Shown here: positions 44,867 through 53,660 of the stretch, piece after piece
Layout of the letters: each line of letters starts with the position of its first letter
Position numbering within the stretch: the first letter of the stretch is position 1
Origin: an uncultured Eubacterium sp.
Lineage (GTDB): Bacteria > Bacillota > Clostridia > Peptostreptococcales > Anaerovoracaceae
Direction: 5' to 3'
Length of the DNA: 64,000 nucleotides
NCBI GenBank assembly: GCA_937900695.1
Contig: CALCFD010000048.1
Location: 1-64,000 of the forward strand
The notes under the pieces: model-generated
The model's database searches: none
The model's input: the letters and a program-made list of their open reading frames with translations, nothing else
What the model was told of the DNA's origin: nothing
Translations under genes and position numbers: made by a program

Positions 44867-46183
44867 ATGAAAAAGCGAAATAAGATTGAAATAGCAGTAA
44901 TGGGGATTTTACTAGCTGTTGTTATTGTGATTGTGTCGGTATTCTCATCTCATCAGTTTAGTTCCCATGAAGTGCGTGTTAAAAATTTCTTTGCTGAAAA
45001 GAAGGATACGATAGATGTTGTGCATATAGGTGCCAGTGAGATGTATGCCGGATTTTCACCTGAATACATATGGGAAAATTATGGTATAACAAGTTATAAC
45101 TTAGCTACAGCAGCAGCTCCGATGGGTCTTGCTAAGTCTCAAGTTCAGGCGGCCATAGAGTATCAGCATCCAAAGCTAATGGTTATATCCATGAATGGCG
45201 CTGTTTATAATAACAAACGTGCTGTTGCTGAAGGCTATACTCGTATGTGGATTGACAATATGCCAGATTCGTCTCTTAGAAATAAAGCTATCGACGATTT
45301 AATTAAAGGTGATAAGTTAACTTATAAGTTTAAGGTTTTAAAATATCACGATAACCTAGCTAGATTTGTTGAATGCTATGATTTGTTTAAGAGAGAAGCT
45401 AGAGCCAAAGTGGACAAAAGACTTCTTACTATTAGCGGTATTCAAGGTCAGGCTTGTAGTGACGACCGTGACTTAAGTCAGATAGTAGATGCGACAAACT
45501 TCAAAGAAGAAAAATCATTAAGCAAAATCACAGCTATGCAGCTTTATGATTTACTTAACTACTTAAAGGAAAATAAGATTAAAAATGTAATTTTTGTAAA
45601 TATGCCTAGATATTATGATGAACCGATGCTTGATTCTAAGACTCGTATTAATAAGGCAACTAAGATTATTAAAAAATATGGTTATGAGGTCTATGATTTT
45701 GATATGAAACTTAAGGAAATAGGCCTTGATCCTAAAGATGACTTTTATAATCCGTATCATTTAAATGCTATTGGTCAGCAAAAGATGTCTAAGTATTTTT
45801 ATGAGAAAGTTCTACCAAATTACAAGATTAAAACTCGCAATTACGATGAGGATGTGAAAATTCGCTGGGATGAAAATTACAATGCTTATACAAAGGTATA
45901 CACTTGGATTGAGAAGACAATTAGAAATAAAAGCGAGTATAAGATGTCTTATGACTATAGAGTAGTAGATCATATTTTGGCAGGAACAATAGATAATTAC
46001 GAAAATACGCTTATTAAAAAGGCTAAGATTCGTATGGAAAAGGATAGAAAAAAGGAACGTAGAAAACTTGAAGAATGGCAACGTCGTCAAGAAGAAAAAA
46101 ATCCTCTTCCTAAGCCTAATAAAAAAGAAAAAGCAAAGCCAGTTCCACCTGCACAAAATGTAAAGGAGCAAAAAAATGTATAA
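44867..46183 (+). CDS. membrane-anchored SGNH-like protein in the DltD position
   Basis: 438 residues. One N-terminal helix (EIAVMGILLAVVIVIVSVFS) anchors an extracytoplasmic domain. It has VVHIGASEMYAGFSPEYIW (SGNH block I-like, Ser in GAS), YNLATAAAPM, and a late FYNPYHLNAIGQQKM that fits the Asp/His block V. The last about 60 residues are highly charged (KDRKKERRKLEEWQRRQEE). It is not the classic DltD sequence, but it sits where DltD would and could deliver the acyl group to the polymer. It overlaps the next gene by 8 bp. Confidence 0.7.
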   Translation: MKKRNKIEIAVMGILLAVVIVIVSVFSSHQFSSHEVRVKNFFAEKKDTIDVVHIGASEMYAGFSPEYIWENYGITSYNLATAAAPMGLAKSQVQAAIEYQHPKLMVISMNGAVYNNKRAVAEGYTRMWIDNMPDSSLRNKAIDDLIKGDKLTYKFKVLKYHDNLARFVECYDLFKREARAKVDKRLLTISGIQGQACSDDRDLSQIVDATNFKEEKSLSKITAMQLYDLLNYLKENKIKNVIFVNMPRYYDEPMLDSKTRINKATKIIKKYGYEVYDFDMKLKEIGLDPKDDFYNPYHLNAIGQQKMSKYFYEKVLPNYKIKTRNYDEDVKIRWDENYNAYTKVYTWIEKTIRNKSEYKMSYDYRVVDHILAGTIDNYENTLIKKAKIRMEKDRKKERRKLEEWQRRQEEKNPLPKPNKKEKAKPVPPAQNVKEQKNV

Positions 46184-47690
46184 TGTATTAGAATACTTAG
46201 AAGCAAGTGCTGATAAATTTCCAAATAAGGTGGCATTTGCAGATTTAAATAAAGAGATAACATATAAAGATTTAGTTGAACGTGCAAAACAGATAGGATC
46301 TGTGCTTGCAAAAGATTTTGAAAAAAATACTGCCATTCCGGTATTTATGGAAAAGGGAGTAGATGCAATCAGCTTATTTTTCGGCATCGTTTATGCAGGA
46401 TGTTTTTATGTGATGATGGACACTAAGCAGCCTAAAACAAGATTAAGTCATATCTTAGATACTTTAGGAGTAGATACTATAATTTCATCATCTAATAGTC
46501 AAAGAGATTTAGAAAAGCTAGAATTTGAGGGTAAAACTATTTTGCTTGAGGACTTAGAAGAAAAGAGTTTTATTGATCAAGAGATTTTAGATGCGAGAAT
46601 GGCAGAGCATATAGACATAGATCCTCTTTATGGTATTTTTACTTCTGGTTCTACAGGTGTACCAAAGGGCGTTATTGTAAATCATAGAAGTACTATGGAT
46701 TTTATAGATGTTTTCACTGAAACATTTGGTATTGACGACAGTGATGTTATCGGTAATCAGGCACCTTGGGATTTTGATGTTTCAGTTAAGGATATTTATA
46801 GTACTATTAAAACTGGTGCGACTATGCAGATTATTCCAAAGCAGTTTTTTTCAATGCCGGCAAAGCTTTTAGATTTTCTTTGTCAGCGTGAGGTTACTAC
46901 GATTATATGGGCTGTTTCAGCCGTTTGCATTATAAGTACTCTTAAGGGATTTGAGTACAAGGTACCTGAAAAGATCAATAAGGTTATGTTCTCAGGTGAG
47001 GTTATGCCAGTTAAGCAACTAAATATTTGGAAGGAGTATTTGCCTGATGCCATGTATGTAAATCTTTATGGTCCTACAGAAATTACATGTAACTGTACGT
47101 ATCATATTATTGAGGAGGACTATGAGCCGGGTGATGTTATTCCTATGGGAACTCCATTTAAAAATGAGAGAGTATTTCTTTTAGATGAAAATGACCAGCT
47201 TGTTGAGGCTAAGCCAAACAGTGGTCTTGGTGAAATTTGTGTCAGTGGTACAGCAGTTGTTATGGGATATTATAATAACTGGGAGCAGACTAAGAAGGCA
47301 TTTTGTCAAAATCCTTTAAATGATAAGTATATTGAAATCATTTATAGAACTGGCGATTTAGGTTCATATAATAAGGATGGTCAGCTTTGTTTTGCATCTC
47401 GAAAGGATTTTCAGATTAAGCATATGGGCCACCGTATAGAGCTTGGCGAAATTGAAAATGCTATGGATAAGATAGACGAGATTGTAAGGGTTTGCTGTAT
47501 CTTTGAAGATAACAAAATCATCGCATTTTATGAAGGTGATATTGAGCGTAAGCCACTTCACAGAAAGCTTAAGGAAACACTACCTGTTTTTATGTTACCA
47601 AATGTTTACAAACAGATAGACACATTCCCGCTTAATAAAAATGGCAAGATTGATAGAGGCGAGCTTAAGAAACTTTTGGAGGAAAACTAA
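46176..47690 (+). CDS. DltA-like amino acid adenylation enzyme
   Basis: 504 residues, the length of DltA. It has core A3 FTSGSTGVPKG (about 155), A4 QAPWDFDVSVKDIY with the Asp that holds the amino group (about 200), A5 NLYGPTEITC, A7 YRTGDLG (about 389) and the A10 lysine in NKNGKIDRGEL. It activates an amino acid as AMP ester and loads it on the small carrier protein encoded downstream. The FSGEVMP segment (about 271) has Ser where Bacillus DltA, as I recall it, has the D-Ala-selecting Cys (FCGEVLP). It therefore may not use D-alanine. Confidence 0.85.
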   Translation: MYNVLEYLEASADKFPNKVAFADLNKEITYKDLVERAKQIGSVLAKDFEKNTAIPVFMEKGVDAISLFFGIVYAGCFYVMMDTKQPKTRLSHILDTLGVDTIISSSNSQRDLEKLEFEGKTILLEDLEEKSFIDQEILDARMAEHIDIDPLYGIFTSGSTGVPKGVIVNHRSTMDFIDVFTETFGIDDSDVIGNQAPWDFDVSVKDIYSTIKTGATMQIIPKQFFSMPAKLLDFLCQREVTTIIWAVSAVCIISTLKGFEYKVPEKINKVMFSGEVMPVKQLNIWKEYLPDAMYVNLYGPTEITCNCTYHIIEEDYEPGDVIPMGTPFKNERVFLLDENDQLVEAKPNSGLGEICVSGTAVVMGYYNNWEQTKKAFCQNPLNDKYIEIIYRTGDLGSYNKDGQLCFASRKDFQIKHMGHRIELGEIENAMDKIDEIVRVCCIFEDNKIIAFYEGDIERKPLHRKLKETLPVFMLPNVYKQIDTFPLNKNGKIDRGELKKLLEEN

Positions 47691-48928
47691 TGGATAGATA
47701 TAGACCAAACTACAATGAAATTATAAAGACTACAGGTACGCCAGCTTACGTCTTTGACACGGATGTAATTAATAGAAGAATAGATTTTTTAAAGGAAAAC
47801 TTAGGTGATGATATTGCAATTTGCTATGCAATGAAAGCAAATCCTTTTGTGGTTGGTGCTCTAATTGATAGCGCTGACAGATTTGAAGTTTGTTCACCAG
47901 GTGAGTTTAAGATCTGCGAGAGGGCAGGTGTTCCTATGGATAAGGTAGTTTTATCAGGAGTTTATAAGGAGCCTTGTGACACTAAGCGTATAGTATCAGA
48001 GTATAAGGATAGTATTCTTTACACAGCAGAATCTGTGGCACAGTTTAATTTAGTAAATGAAGCTGCTTGTGATAATAATCTTGTTGTAAGCATTATTTTA
48101 CGAATCACTTCTGGAAATCAGTTTGGATTAGATGAGGCGGATCTTTGTGAAATTATTGCAAATCGTTCAAATTATAAGGGTGTTGATATTGTAGGGATTC
48201 AGCATTTTTCTGGAACTCAGAGACATAACCTTAAAATTTATCAGGAGGAGCTTGATTATTGTGATAGCTTGATTATAAAGCTTAAGGATGATTATGGATA
48301 TGAAGCTAAAGAATTAGAATTTGGTACAGGGTTTTATTTTGAGTATTTTAAGCCTAAGGTTAAAAAGGGTGAGGAACCTATTGATGAGAGTACCGCAAGG
48401 GCAATGACAGATGCTGATGAGGTTGAGCTTCTTAGGGCATTTTCTAAGATGCTTTTAGGTATGCAGTTTAAGGGCAAGAAGACTCTTGAGATCGGAAGGT
48501 TTATTGCTGCTTCTTGTGGCACTTATTATACTAAGATTGTAGACAGTAAATTAAACTGTGGTACGCAGTTTTGTATTGTAGATGGAGGTATTCATCAGGT
48601 AAATTATTTTGGTCAGATGATGGCAATGAAGCTTCCTTGGTATAGACAGCTTAAAACTGATGGAAGAATTTATAATGGAGGCAAGGATAAGGCCAATGTT
48701 TGTGGTTCGCTTTGCACTATCAATGACAATCTTGTAAAAAATATGCCTTTGACAGAGCCCACTATAGGGGATATACTAGAGTTTATTAATACTGGTGCAT
48801 ATTCTATGACTGAAACGCCAGCATTGTTTTTAAGTAGAGATTTACCTAAGGTTTATCTTTATTCAACTAAAGACGGGCTAGAGCTTATGAGAGATAGGGT
48901 AGAAACCAACGAATTTAATTATTTATAA
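47690..48928 (+). CDS. fold-III PLP enzyme, diaminopimelate-decarboxylase-like
   Basis: 412 residues. The PLP lysine is in CYAMKANPFVVG (about 48). Also present are the HFSGTQ loop, ELEFGTGFYFEY, the substrate-binding Arg in LEIGRFIAA, and a C-terminal GSLCTINDNL that matches the decarboxylase GPxCxSxD motif with its Cys and Asp (about 341-345). It shares its start base with the stop of the adenylation gene, so it is part of the operon. Canonical dlt operons have no such gene. It could make a special amino acid (by decarboxylation or racemisation) for the adenylation enzyme. Confidence 0.82.
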   Translation: MDRYRPNYNEIIKTTGTPAYVFDTDVINRRIDFLKENLGDDIAICYAMKANPFVVGALIDSADRFEVCSPGEFKICERAGVPMDKVVLSGVYKEPCDTKRIVSEYKDSILYTAESVAQFNLVNEAACDNNLVVSIILRITSGNQFGLDEADLCEIIANRSNYKGVDIVGIQHFSGTQRHNLKIYQEELDYCDSLIIKLKDDYGYEAKELEFGTGFYFEYFKPKVKKGEEPIDESTARAMTDADEVELLRAFSKMLLGMQFKGKKTLEIGRFIAASCGTYYTKIVDSKLNCGTQFCIVDGGIHQVNYFGQMMAMKLPWYRQLKTDGRIYNGGKDKANVCGSLCTINDNLVKNMPLTEPTIGDILEFINTGAYSMTETPALFLSRDLPKVYLYSTKDGLELMRDRVETNEFNYL

Positions 48929-48966
48929 TGTATTATTTATTATGTATGTAAAGGGGAAAGGTAAAA

Positions 48967-49188
48967 ATGGAAAAGCTACTAGAAATCTTAGAAGAAGTTA
49001 ATCCTGATATCGATTTCAGAAATTGCACTACACTAATCGATGATGGTTTATTAGATTCATTTGCGATTTTAGAGATCGTTGGTGAAATCAATGATGAGTT
49101 TGATGTTGAGATCAATGCTCCTGACATCATTCCTGAAAACTTCAATAGTGCAGAGGCGCTATGGGCATTAATCGAAAGCCTACAGTAA
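48967..49188 (+). CDS. acyl/aminoacyl carrier protein, DltC-like
   Basis: 73 residues. The phosphopantetheine attachment serine is Ser31 in DDGLLDSFAILEIVGEI. The length and acidic four-helix pattern fit DltC or a small acyl carrier protein. It would carry the amino acid activated by the enzyme at 46176 and pass it to the MBOAT. It starts after AAAGGGGAAAGG. It closes the operon, and a terminator follows about 40 bp later. Confidence 0.88.
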   Translation: MEKLLEILEEVNPDIDFRNCTTLIDDGLLDSFAILEIVGEINDEFDVEINAPDIIPENFNSAEALWALIESLQ

Positions 49189-49223
49189 CTACAGTAATTT
49201 AAGGAAATTTAAAAAGGGAAAAG

Positions 49224-49279
49224 AGCTACAAGCATGCTATGGATATTTGGTGTATCGATGGCATGGGTGTGGCTTTTTT
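49224..49279 (+). terminator. Rho-independent terminator of the Dlt-like operon
   Basis: AGCTACAAGCATGCT (49224-49238) pairs with GGCATGGGTGTGGCT (49260-49274) with one 2-nt internal loop, followed by TTTTTTGTTTT. Confidence 0.75.
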
Positions 49280-49734
49280 GTTTTGGGCTAAAAGAGTGTT
49301 GTCTTTAGCTGCGATTAGGGCTAGGTAAACGCACTAAAATTGCTGGAATATAAGATTTCGTGCTGTGATAGTTGTTTGTGAGTACAAAAGTTTTTTGTTT
49401 GGTAAGTATTAGTACCGTTTTGAGGAAGATGCTTTTTTTATTACTTATTTTGCCGTACTAAAGTTGTCTTTTTTTGAGAAATAGTGACTCTTTTAAGAGT
49501 TTGCAGTACAAAATGAACTTGATTTTATGATTATTGTACGCTTGAAGTGAAGGTGTTTAGAATAAAGAGAAAGCTGCAGTACTATATAATTTTAAAAAAA
49601 TATATTAGTACTTTTTGGCTGGTTGAGTGGGACTATTTATTTGATTTTCGGTCTGAATAGTGCGATGATTTAAGCATGGCTAGCCAAAGCACCATTGTAA
49701 CTAAAGTTACGGCGGCCCAAGCACGAGCCATAAA
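49280..49734. other. non-coding stretch with recurring GTAC motifs
   Basis: No credible gene on either strand. GTAC preceded by A, C or T recurs at roughly 49381, 49411, 49455, 49507, 49536, 49579 and 49609, each near a T- or A-run. A pair near 49578 and 49608 forms an inverted repeat (AGTACTA / TTAGTACT). The stretch may be a decayed repeat element, or just drift. Confidence 0.3.
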
Positions 49735-49838
49735 GCATCACTACTCAAACATTACCATCCAAGCATTACCATTCAAGCATCGCCGCTCAAGCAACCCTAG
49801 CAACTTGGCACTGCCGCTCAAGCGTCCCTAGCAATTTG
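49735..49838 (+). repeat. GC-rich short tandem repeats
   Basis: Four successive 14-bp units begin at 49735, 49749, 49763 and 49777, of the form GCATYRCCRYTCAA. From 49777 a larger 31-bp unit appears twice in tandem (49777-49807, 49808-49838) with 5 differences. The patch, continuing to about 49870, is much richer in GC than everything around it and codes for nothing recognisable. Confidence 0.75.
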
Positions 49839-49939
49839 GAATCGCCGCCAAATTGCGGCCGGCAAATTCGTGAAGGAGCTTTTATTTTTTCATAAATATG
49901 TTAAAATATTAATCAGTCTAAAAATAGAGAGGAAGTATT

Positions 49940-50821
49940 ATGATAAAAGATAGAAAAGTTATTTTTGCTGAAATAGGGATTTTGTTTGTTGCCATGTTTT
50001 GGGGTATGGGATTTGTATCAGGTAAGTATGTTTTAGCTGATATGGGACCATTTGATTTAATGGCATACAGATATGGCCTTGCTTTTATCGTCATGTTTAT
50101 ATGTGCAATAAGGCATCTTAAAGGTGTAAATAAAAGGACACTTAAGGCAGGAGCTCTGATAGGAAGTATGATGTTTCTTGGAAATATGCTTCAAACTATT
50201 GGTCTTCAGTATACAACTCCAGGTAAGCAGACATTTATAATTTGTATGTATACAGTACTAGTTCCACTTTTATCTTGGATATTTTTTAAGGAACGTGCAC
50301 CAAAAAATATGATAATTGCTGCAATCATAGCATTTATTGGCATTGGTCTTTTGACACTTAAGAGTGATTTGACTATTGGATTAGGAGATGGATTAACATT
50401 TTTATTTGCTATTAGCTTTTCGTTTCATGTGATTTTAGTTGGAAGATTTATGAAAGACGATATGGATCCTATGTCATTTGCACTTGTGCAGATTGGGGTT
50501 TGTGCTATTTGGTCGATTGGTGCAGGATTGTTATTTGGTGAAGGCGCTAGCCTAAGGGATTTAAGTTTTGGCGGTGGTCTAGGAATGGCTCAGCTAGTTT
50601 TTTTAAACACTGTTTTTGCTTTTATACTTCAAAACACTTGTCAGAAGATTGCTCCTGCAAACCATACTGCCATTCTCATGTCTACAGAGACAGTATTTGG
50701 AACTATTTTTGCTGTAACTTTAGCTGATGAAGTATTTGAAGGACGTATGATTATTGGATGTATACTAATGTTTGTGGCAATAATTGTAAGTAATATACCT
50801 ATGGGAAAAAAGAAGGCTTAA
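49940..50821 (+). CDS. EamA/DMT-family transporter
   Basis: 293 residues, ten membrane helices as two EamA repeats. It has MFWGMGFVSGKYVLADMGP in the first and FILQNTCQKIAPANHTAILM and STETVFGTIFAVTL in the second, the usual signature positions. It probably exports metabolites or amino acids. The substrate is unknown. It starts at ATG after GAGGAAG. The following thrC gene has its own promoter. Confidence 0.9.
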   Translation: MIKDRKVIFAEIGILFVAMFWGMGFVSGKYVLADMGPFDLMAYRYGLAFIVMFICAIRHLKGVNKRTLKAGALIGSMMFLGNMLQTIGLQYTTPGKQTFIICMYTVLVPLLSWIFFKERAPKNMIIAAIIAFIGIGLLTLKSDLTIGLGDGLTFLFAISFSFHVILVGRFMKDDMDPMSFALVQIGVCAIWSIGAGLLFGEGASLRDLSFGGGLGMAQLVFLNTVFAFILQNTCQKIAPANHTAILMSTETVFGTIFAVTLADEVFEGRMIIGCILMFVAIIVSNIPMGKKKA

Positions 50822-50831
50822 GTCTTTGTAA

Positions 50832-50860
50832 TTGACGATATTTTAATACTTTGTTATAAT
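50832..50860 (+). promoter_or_regulatory. promoter of thrC
   Basis: TTGACG (50832-50837), exactly 17 bp, TATAAT (50855-50860), 36 bp before the start codon. Near consensus. Confidence 0.8.
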
Positions 50861-50896
50861 AAAGTATTAATTGATGAGAATAAATGGAGAAAGATT

Positions 50897-52369
50897 ATGA
50901 AATATCAAAGCACTAGAGGAAGTAATTTAACTAAAACAGCTCCTGAAGCTATAATTCAGGGTTTGGCAGAGGATAAGGGGCTATATGTACCTGAAGAAAT
51001 TCCTGCTTTACCATTTAAAGCAGTTGACATGATAGGAAAATCTTATCAGGAAATCGCTTTTGAAATTTTGAAGGCTTTTTTCCCTGATTATACTGTTGAA
51101 GAGATGAAAAGTTGTGTCAATGGAGCTTATGATAGTAAATTTGAAGTAGAGGAAATCGTTCCAGTAGTAGAGGCTGGTGGCGTTTCTTTCCTTGAGCTTT
51201 ATCATGGTAAGACTGCAGCATTTAAGGATATGGCTCTTTCAATTTTGCCTTACCTTTTGACGACAGCTATGAAAAAAGAAAATGAAGATAAGAAGATTTG
51301 CATTTTAACTGCTACTTCTGGTGATACAGGCAAGGCTGCTCTTGAAGGGTTTGCAGATGTACCAGGCACTGAAATTATTGTATTTTATCCAAATCAAGGT
51401 GTTTCACAGGTTCAGGAACGCCAGATGGTTACACAAGAAGGGGATAATACACATGTATTTGCTATCAATGGAAATTTTGATAATGCTCAGAGTGGTGTTA
51501 AGCAGATTTTTAATGATGATAATATGGCAGCAGAGCTTGCAGCTAAGGGTGTTAAGCTTTCAAGTGCCAATTCAATTAATATAGGTAGACTTGTGCCACA
51601 GGTTGCTTATTATGTTTATGCATACATAAAGTTACTTGAAAATGGAACATTAAAAGATGGTCAGTCTATGAATGTCGTGGTTCCTACTGGTAACTTCGGT
51701 AATATTTTAGCAGCATATTACGCAGGTAAGATGGGTATACCTATGGGTAAGTTTATCTGTGCTTCAAACGAAAACAAAGTTTTAACTGACTTTATAAAGA
51801 CAGGTACTTATGACATTAGAAGAGAGTTTCATCTTACAAACTCTCCATCAATGGATATATTAATTTCAAGTAACCTTGAAAGACTTTTATATCATTTAAG
51901 TGGTGGCAATGGTGCAGAAATCAAGTCTCTTATGGAGGCTCTTGAAAATGACAAGGTTTATACTGTAAGTGATCAGATCAAGTTAGGTTTATCTGATTTT
52001 TATGGTGGTTTTGCTACTATTGATGAAACTAATGAAACTATAGGCAGAGTATATAGCGAGTATGACTACCTAATGGATACTCATACTGCAGTAGCATATA
52101 AAGTTTACGAAAATTATGTTGCTAAAACTGGCGATAAGACTCCTACTGTTATAGCTTCTACTGCAAGCCCATACAAGTTTGCAGACAGTGTAGCAAAAGC
52201 AATTGGCCTACCAAAATGCTCCGATGGTTTTGAATATGTAAAATCTGTTAATGCTAAGACAGGCGTAAATATTCCTGGTGGTCTTAAGGATCTTGAATCT
52301 AAACCAATTAGACATACTGGAGTGCTAGATGTGGATCAGATGCCACAATCAGTTAAGGACAGTCTATAA
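50897..52369 (+). CDS. thrC: threonine synthase
   Basis: 490 residues, the long (fold-II PLP, class 1) form. It has YQSTRGSN at the N-terminus, the PLP lysine in HGKTAAFKDMALS (about 112), TATSGDTGKAALEGF as phosphate-binding loop, and VVVPTGNFGNILAAYY. It converts O-phosphohomoserine to threonine in the cytosol. It starts after AATGGAGAAAG and is a single-gene transcript between its own promoter and a terminator. Confidence 0.95.
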   Translation: MKYQSTRGSNLTKTAPEAIIQGLAEDKGLYVPEEIPALPFKAVDMIGKSYQEIAFEILKAFFPDYTVEEMKSCVNGAYDSKFEVEEIVPVVEAGGVSFLELYHGKTAAFKDMALSILPYLLTTAMKKENEDKKICILTATSGDTGKAALEGFADVPGTEIIVFYPNQGVSQVQERQMVTQEGDNTHVFAINGNFDNAQSGVKQIFNDDNMAAELAAKGVKLSSANSINIGRLVPQVAYYVYAYIKLLENGTLKDGQSMNVVVPTGNFGNILAAYYAGKMGIPMGKFICASNENKVLTDFIKTGTYDIRREFHLTNSPSMDILISSNLERLLYHLSGGNGAEIKSLMEALENDKVYTVSDQIKLGLSDFYGGFATIDETNETIGRVYSEYDYLMDTHTAVAYKVYENYVAKTGDKTPTVIASTASPYKFADSVAKAIGLPKCSDGFEYVKSVNAKTGVNIPGGLKDLESKPIRHTGVLDVDQMPQSVKDSL

Positions 52370-52382
52370 TTTATAGAGTTAT

Positions 52383-52413
52383 AAACGAGTATCTCAGATG
52401 GTGCTCGTTTTTT
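52383..52413 (+). terminator. thrC terminator
   Basis: AAACGAGTATC (52383-52393) pairs with GGTGCTCGTTT (52400-52410, with G-U pairs) around TCAGAT, followed by a T-run to 52413. Confidence 0.75.
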
Positions 52414-52441
52414 GTAGATTTGATTAAATGGAGTCAATAAA

Positions 52442-52487
52442 AAACTACTCAGGGTCTCTTCAATTATGAAGGGATCCTGGGTAGTTT
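52442..52487. terminator. bidirectional terminator between thrC and the HTH gene
   Basis: AAACTACTCAGGGTCTCTT (52442-52460) and AAGGGATCCTGGGTAGTTT (52469-52487) pair over 19 bp with three non-Watson-Crick positions. The flanking A/T lets it serve the minus-strand HTH gene. Confidence 0.75.
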
Positions 52488-52509
52488 GGCTTTTTATGTA
52501 TGATTAAAT

Positions 52510-52995
52510 TTACTTTTTTTGTAGTTTACCAGTGTTTGAAGCATTATCAATCCAATATTTAAGACTATCTGCTGTAGCTGCTATTTTATCTAGACACTGT
52601 TTAATATGCATAAAGTCTTCATATTCGTCAGGTGAAATTTCCTCATCTTCAACGATTTCAAGAAGACGATCCTTTTGGCTATTTATGCGGTTAAGAGAGC
52701 TTAATGTATCGATAGCTATGTGAGCAAGATCCTTTACTTTGATTTCGCGGACATAGCGCTCACCAATGGCACATTGGTTGATGCAGTAATAGTTGCAAAG
52801 CTCTGGTTTGCCATAAGCCTCTGATAAGGCGATGACTTCTTCTGGTAAAATAGTCTGCACTTTGCCATTTTCGATTTTTTCAAGGCGATCAGGTGTGATA
52901 AAGTCACCGGTTAGTTGGCAAGCTTTGTCACGTGATATTTTAAGTTCCTTGCGAATGTCCATATATATTGATTGTTTTTTATTTAATGTGTTCAT
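52510..52995 (-). CDS. XRE-type helix-turn-helix protein
   Basis: 161 residues. The N-terminal about 65 residues form a lambda-repressor-like HTH (DIRKELKISRDKACQLTGDF, then TPDRLEKIENGK). A Cys-containing stretch (CNYYCINQCAIG, about 68-79) and a helical C-terminal half follow. It starts inside the stop of the exonuclease gene (ATGA overlap, 52992-52995), so the two are co-translated. Its target is unknown. It may also be a structural partner rather than a regulator. Confidence 0.78.
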   Translation of the reverse strand: MNTLNKKQSIYMDIRKELKISRDKACQLTGDFITPDRLEKIENGKVQTILPEEVIALSEAYGKPELCNYYCINQCAIGERYVREIKVKDLAHIAIDTLSSLNRINSQKDRLLEIVEDEEISPDEYEDFMHIKQCLDKIAATADSLKYWIDNASNTGKLQKK

Positions 52996-53660
52996 GATTC
53001 CTCCATAAATTGATCTTCCTCATCGTCGCAAACTTCATCGGGATTAGTATTATAATCATCTTCGTATTCTAAAAGTTCTTGCCTGTACTCACGTTCTTCT
53101 ATAACCCACTGATTTACATCAAGTCGCTTCATAACTTCACAGGTCGCCAAGGCATCGTTTAAGGCATCATGAGAAAGATTGCCTTTGATGCCAAATTTGA
53201 ATCTAGCATAATCAAGAGAAAATGAACGATTTTCACAAGTTACGTAATCATCAAACATTAGCTGTGCATCGAAATTTTCAGGAAGCCAGTCACAAGACAT
53301 ATCATGGATGGTAAGATTTCTCTTTATCATGGCTATATCTTCTGGGCCCCATGTAAACCAAATGCAATCATCACCACACCACTGACGAAACTGAGTTATA
53401 GCTTCCTTAAATGAAATACCACTTTTTAGGTCTTCATCAGTTATAAGGGTTAAATCTGTAACAAATTTATTCATTTTGGTGTAGTATTTAGGCTTAATCA
53501 TGATGTCTATTTTATCTATAATATTTAAGTCCATGTCAGTTTTAACCGCACCAATTTGGATGATTTCTCCTGAAAGTAAGATGGGATTTCTTACTGTGCG
53601 AGACTTGGAAATAGGAAGATTCCATTCGAGATCTAAAATTATATAATTGGGTGATTGCAT
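52992..53660 (-). CDS. DEDDh-type 3'-5' exonuclease family protein
   Basis: 222 residues. Exo I ILDLEWN (Asp10, Glu12), exo II around WFTWGPEDIAM (Asp), and exo III with LSHDALNDALATC giving the His and last Asp. This is the RNase T/DnaQ exonuclease fold, close to the KapD/Eri-1-like subgroup. ATG 53660 has TAGGAGAAAAT before it, while the upstream in-frame codon lacks a site. The acidic C-terminus (YEDDYNTNPDEVCDDEEDQF) is notable. Paired with the HTH gene. Confidence 0.87.
   Translation of the reverse strand: MQSPNYIILDLEWNLPISKSRTVRNPILLSGEIIQIGAVKTDMDLNIIDKIDIMIKPKYYTKMNKFVTDLTLITDEDLKSGISFKEAITQFRQWCGDDCIWFTWGPEDIAMIKRNLTIHDMSCDWLPENFDAQLMFDDYVTCENRSFSLDYARFKFGIKGNLSHDALNDALATCEVMKRLDVNQWVIEEREYRQELLEYEDDYNTNPDEVCDDEEDQFMEES

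Noticed and set aside
47690..48928. Plain lysA of the lysine pathway
   Set aside because: The enzyme lies inside a carrier-protein operon with overlapping starts, and no other lysine gene is near. The possibility remains open, and is listed as a refuting test.
49735..49838. CRISPR array
   Set aside because: Units of 14 and 31 bp are directly adjacent with no spacers, degenerate, and there are no cas genes.
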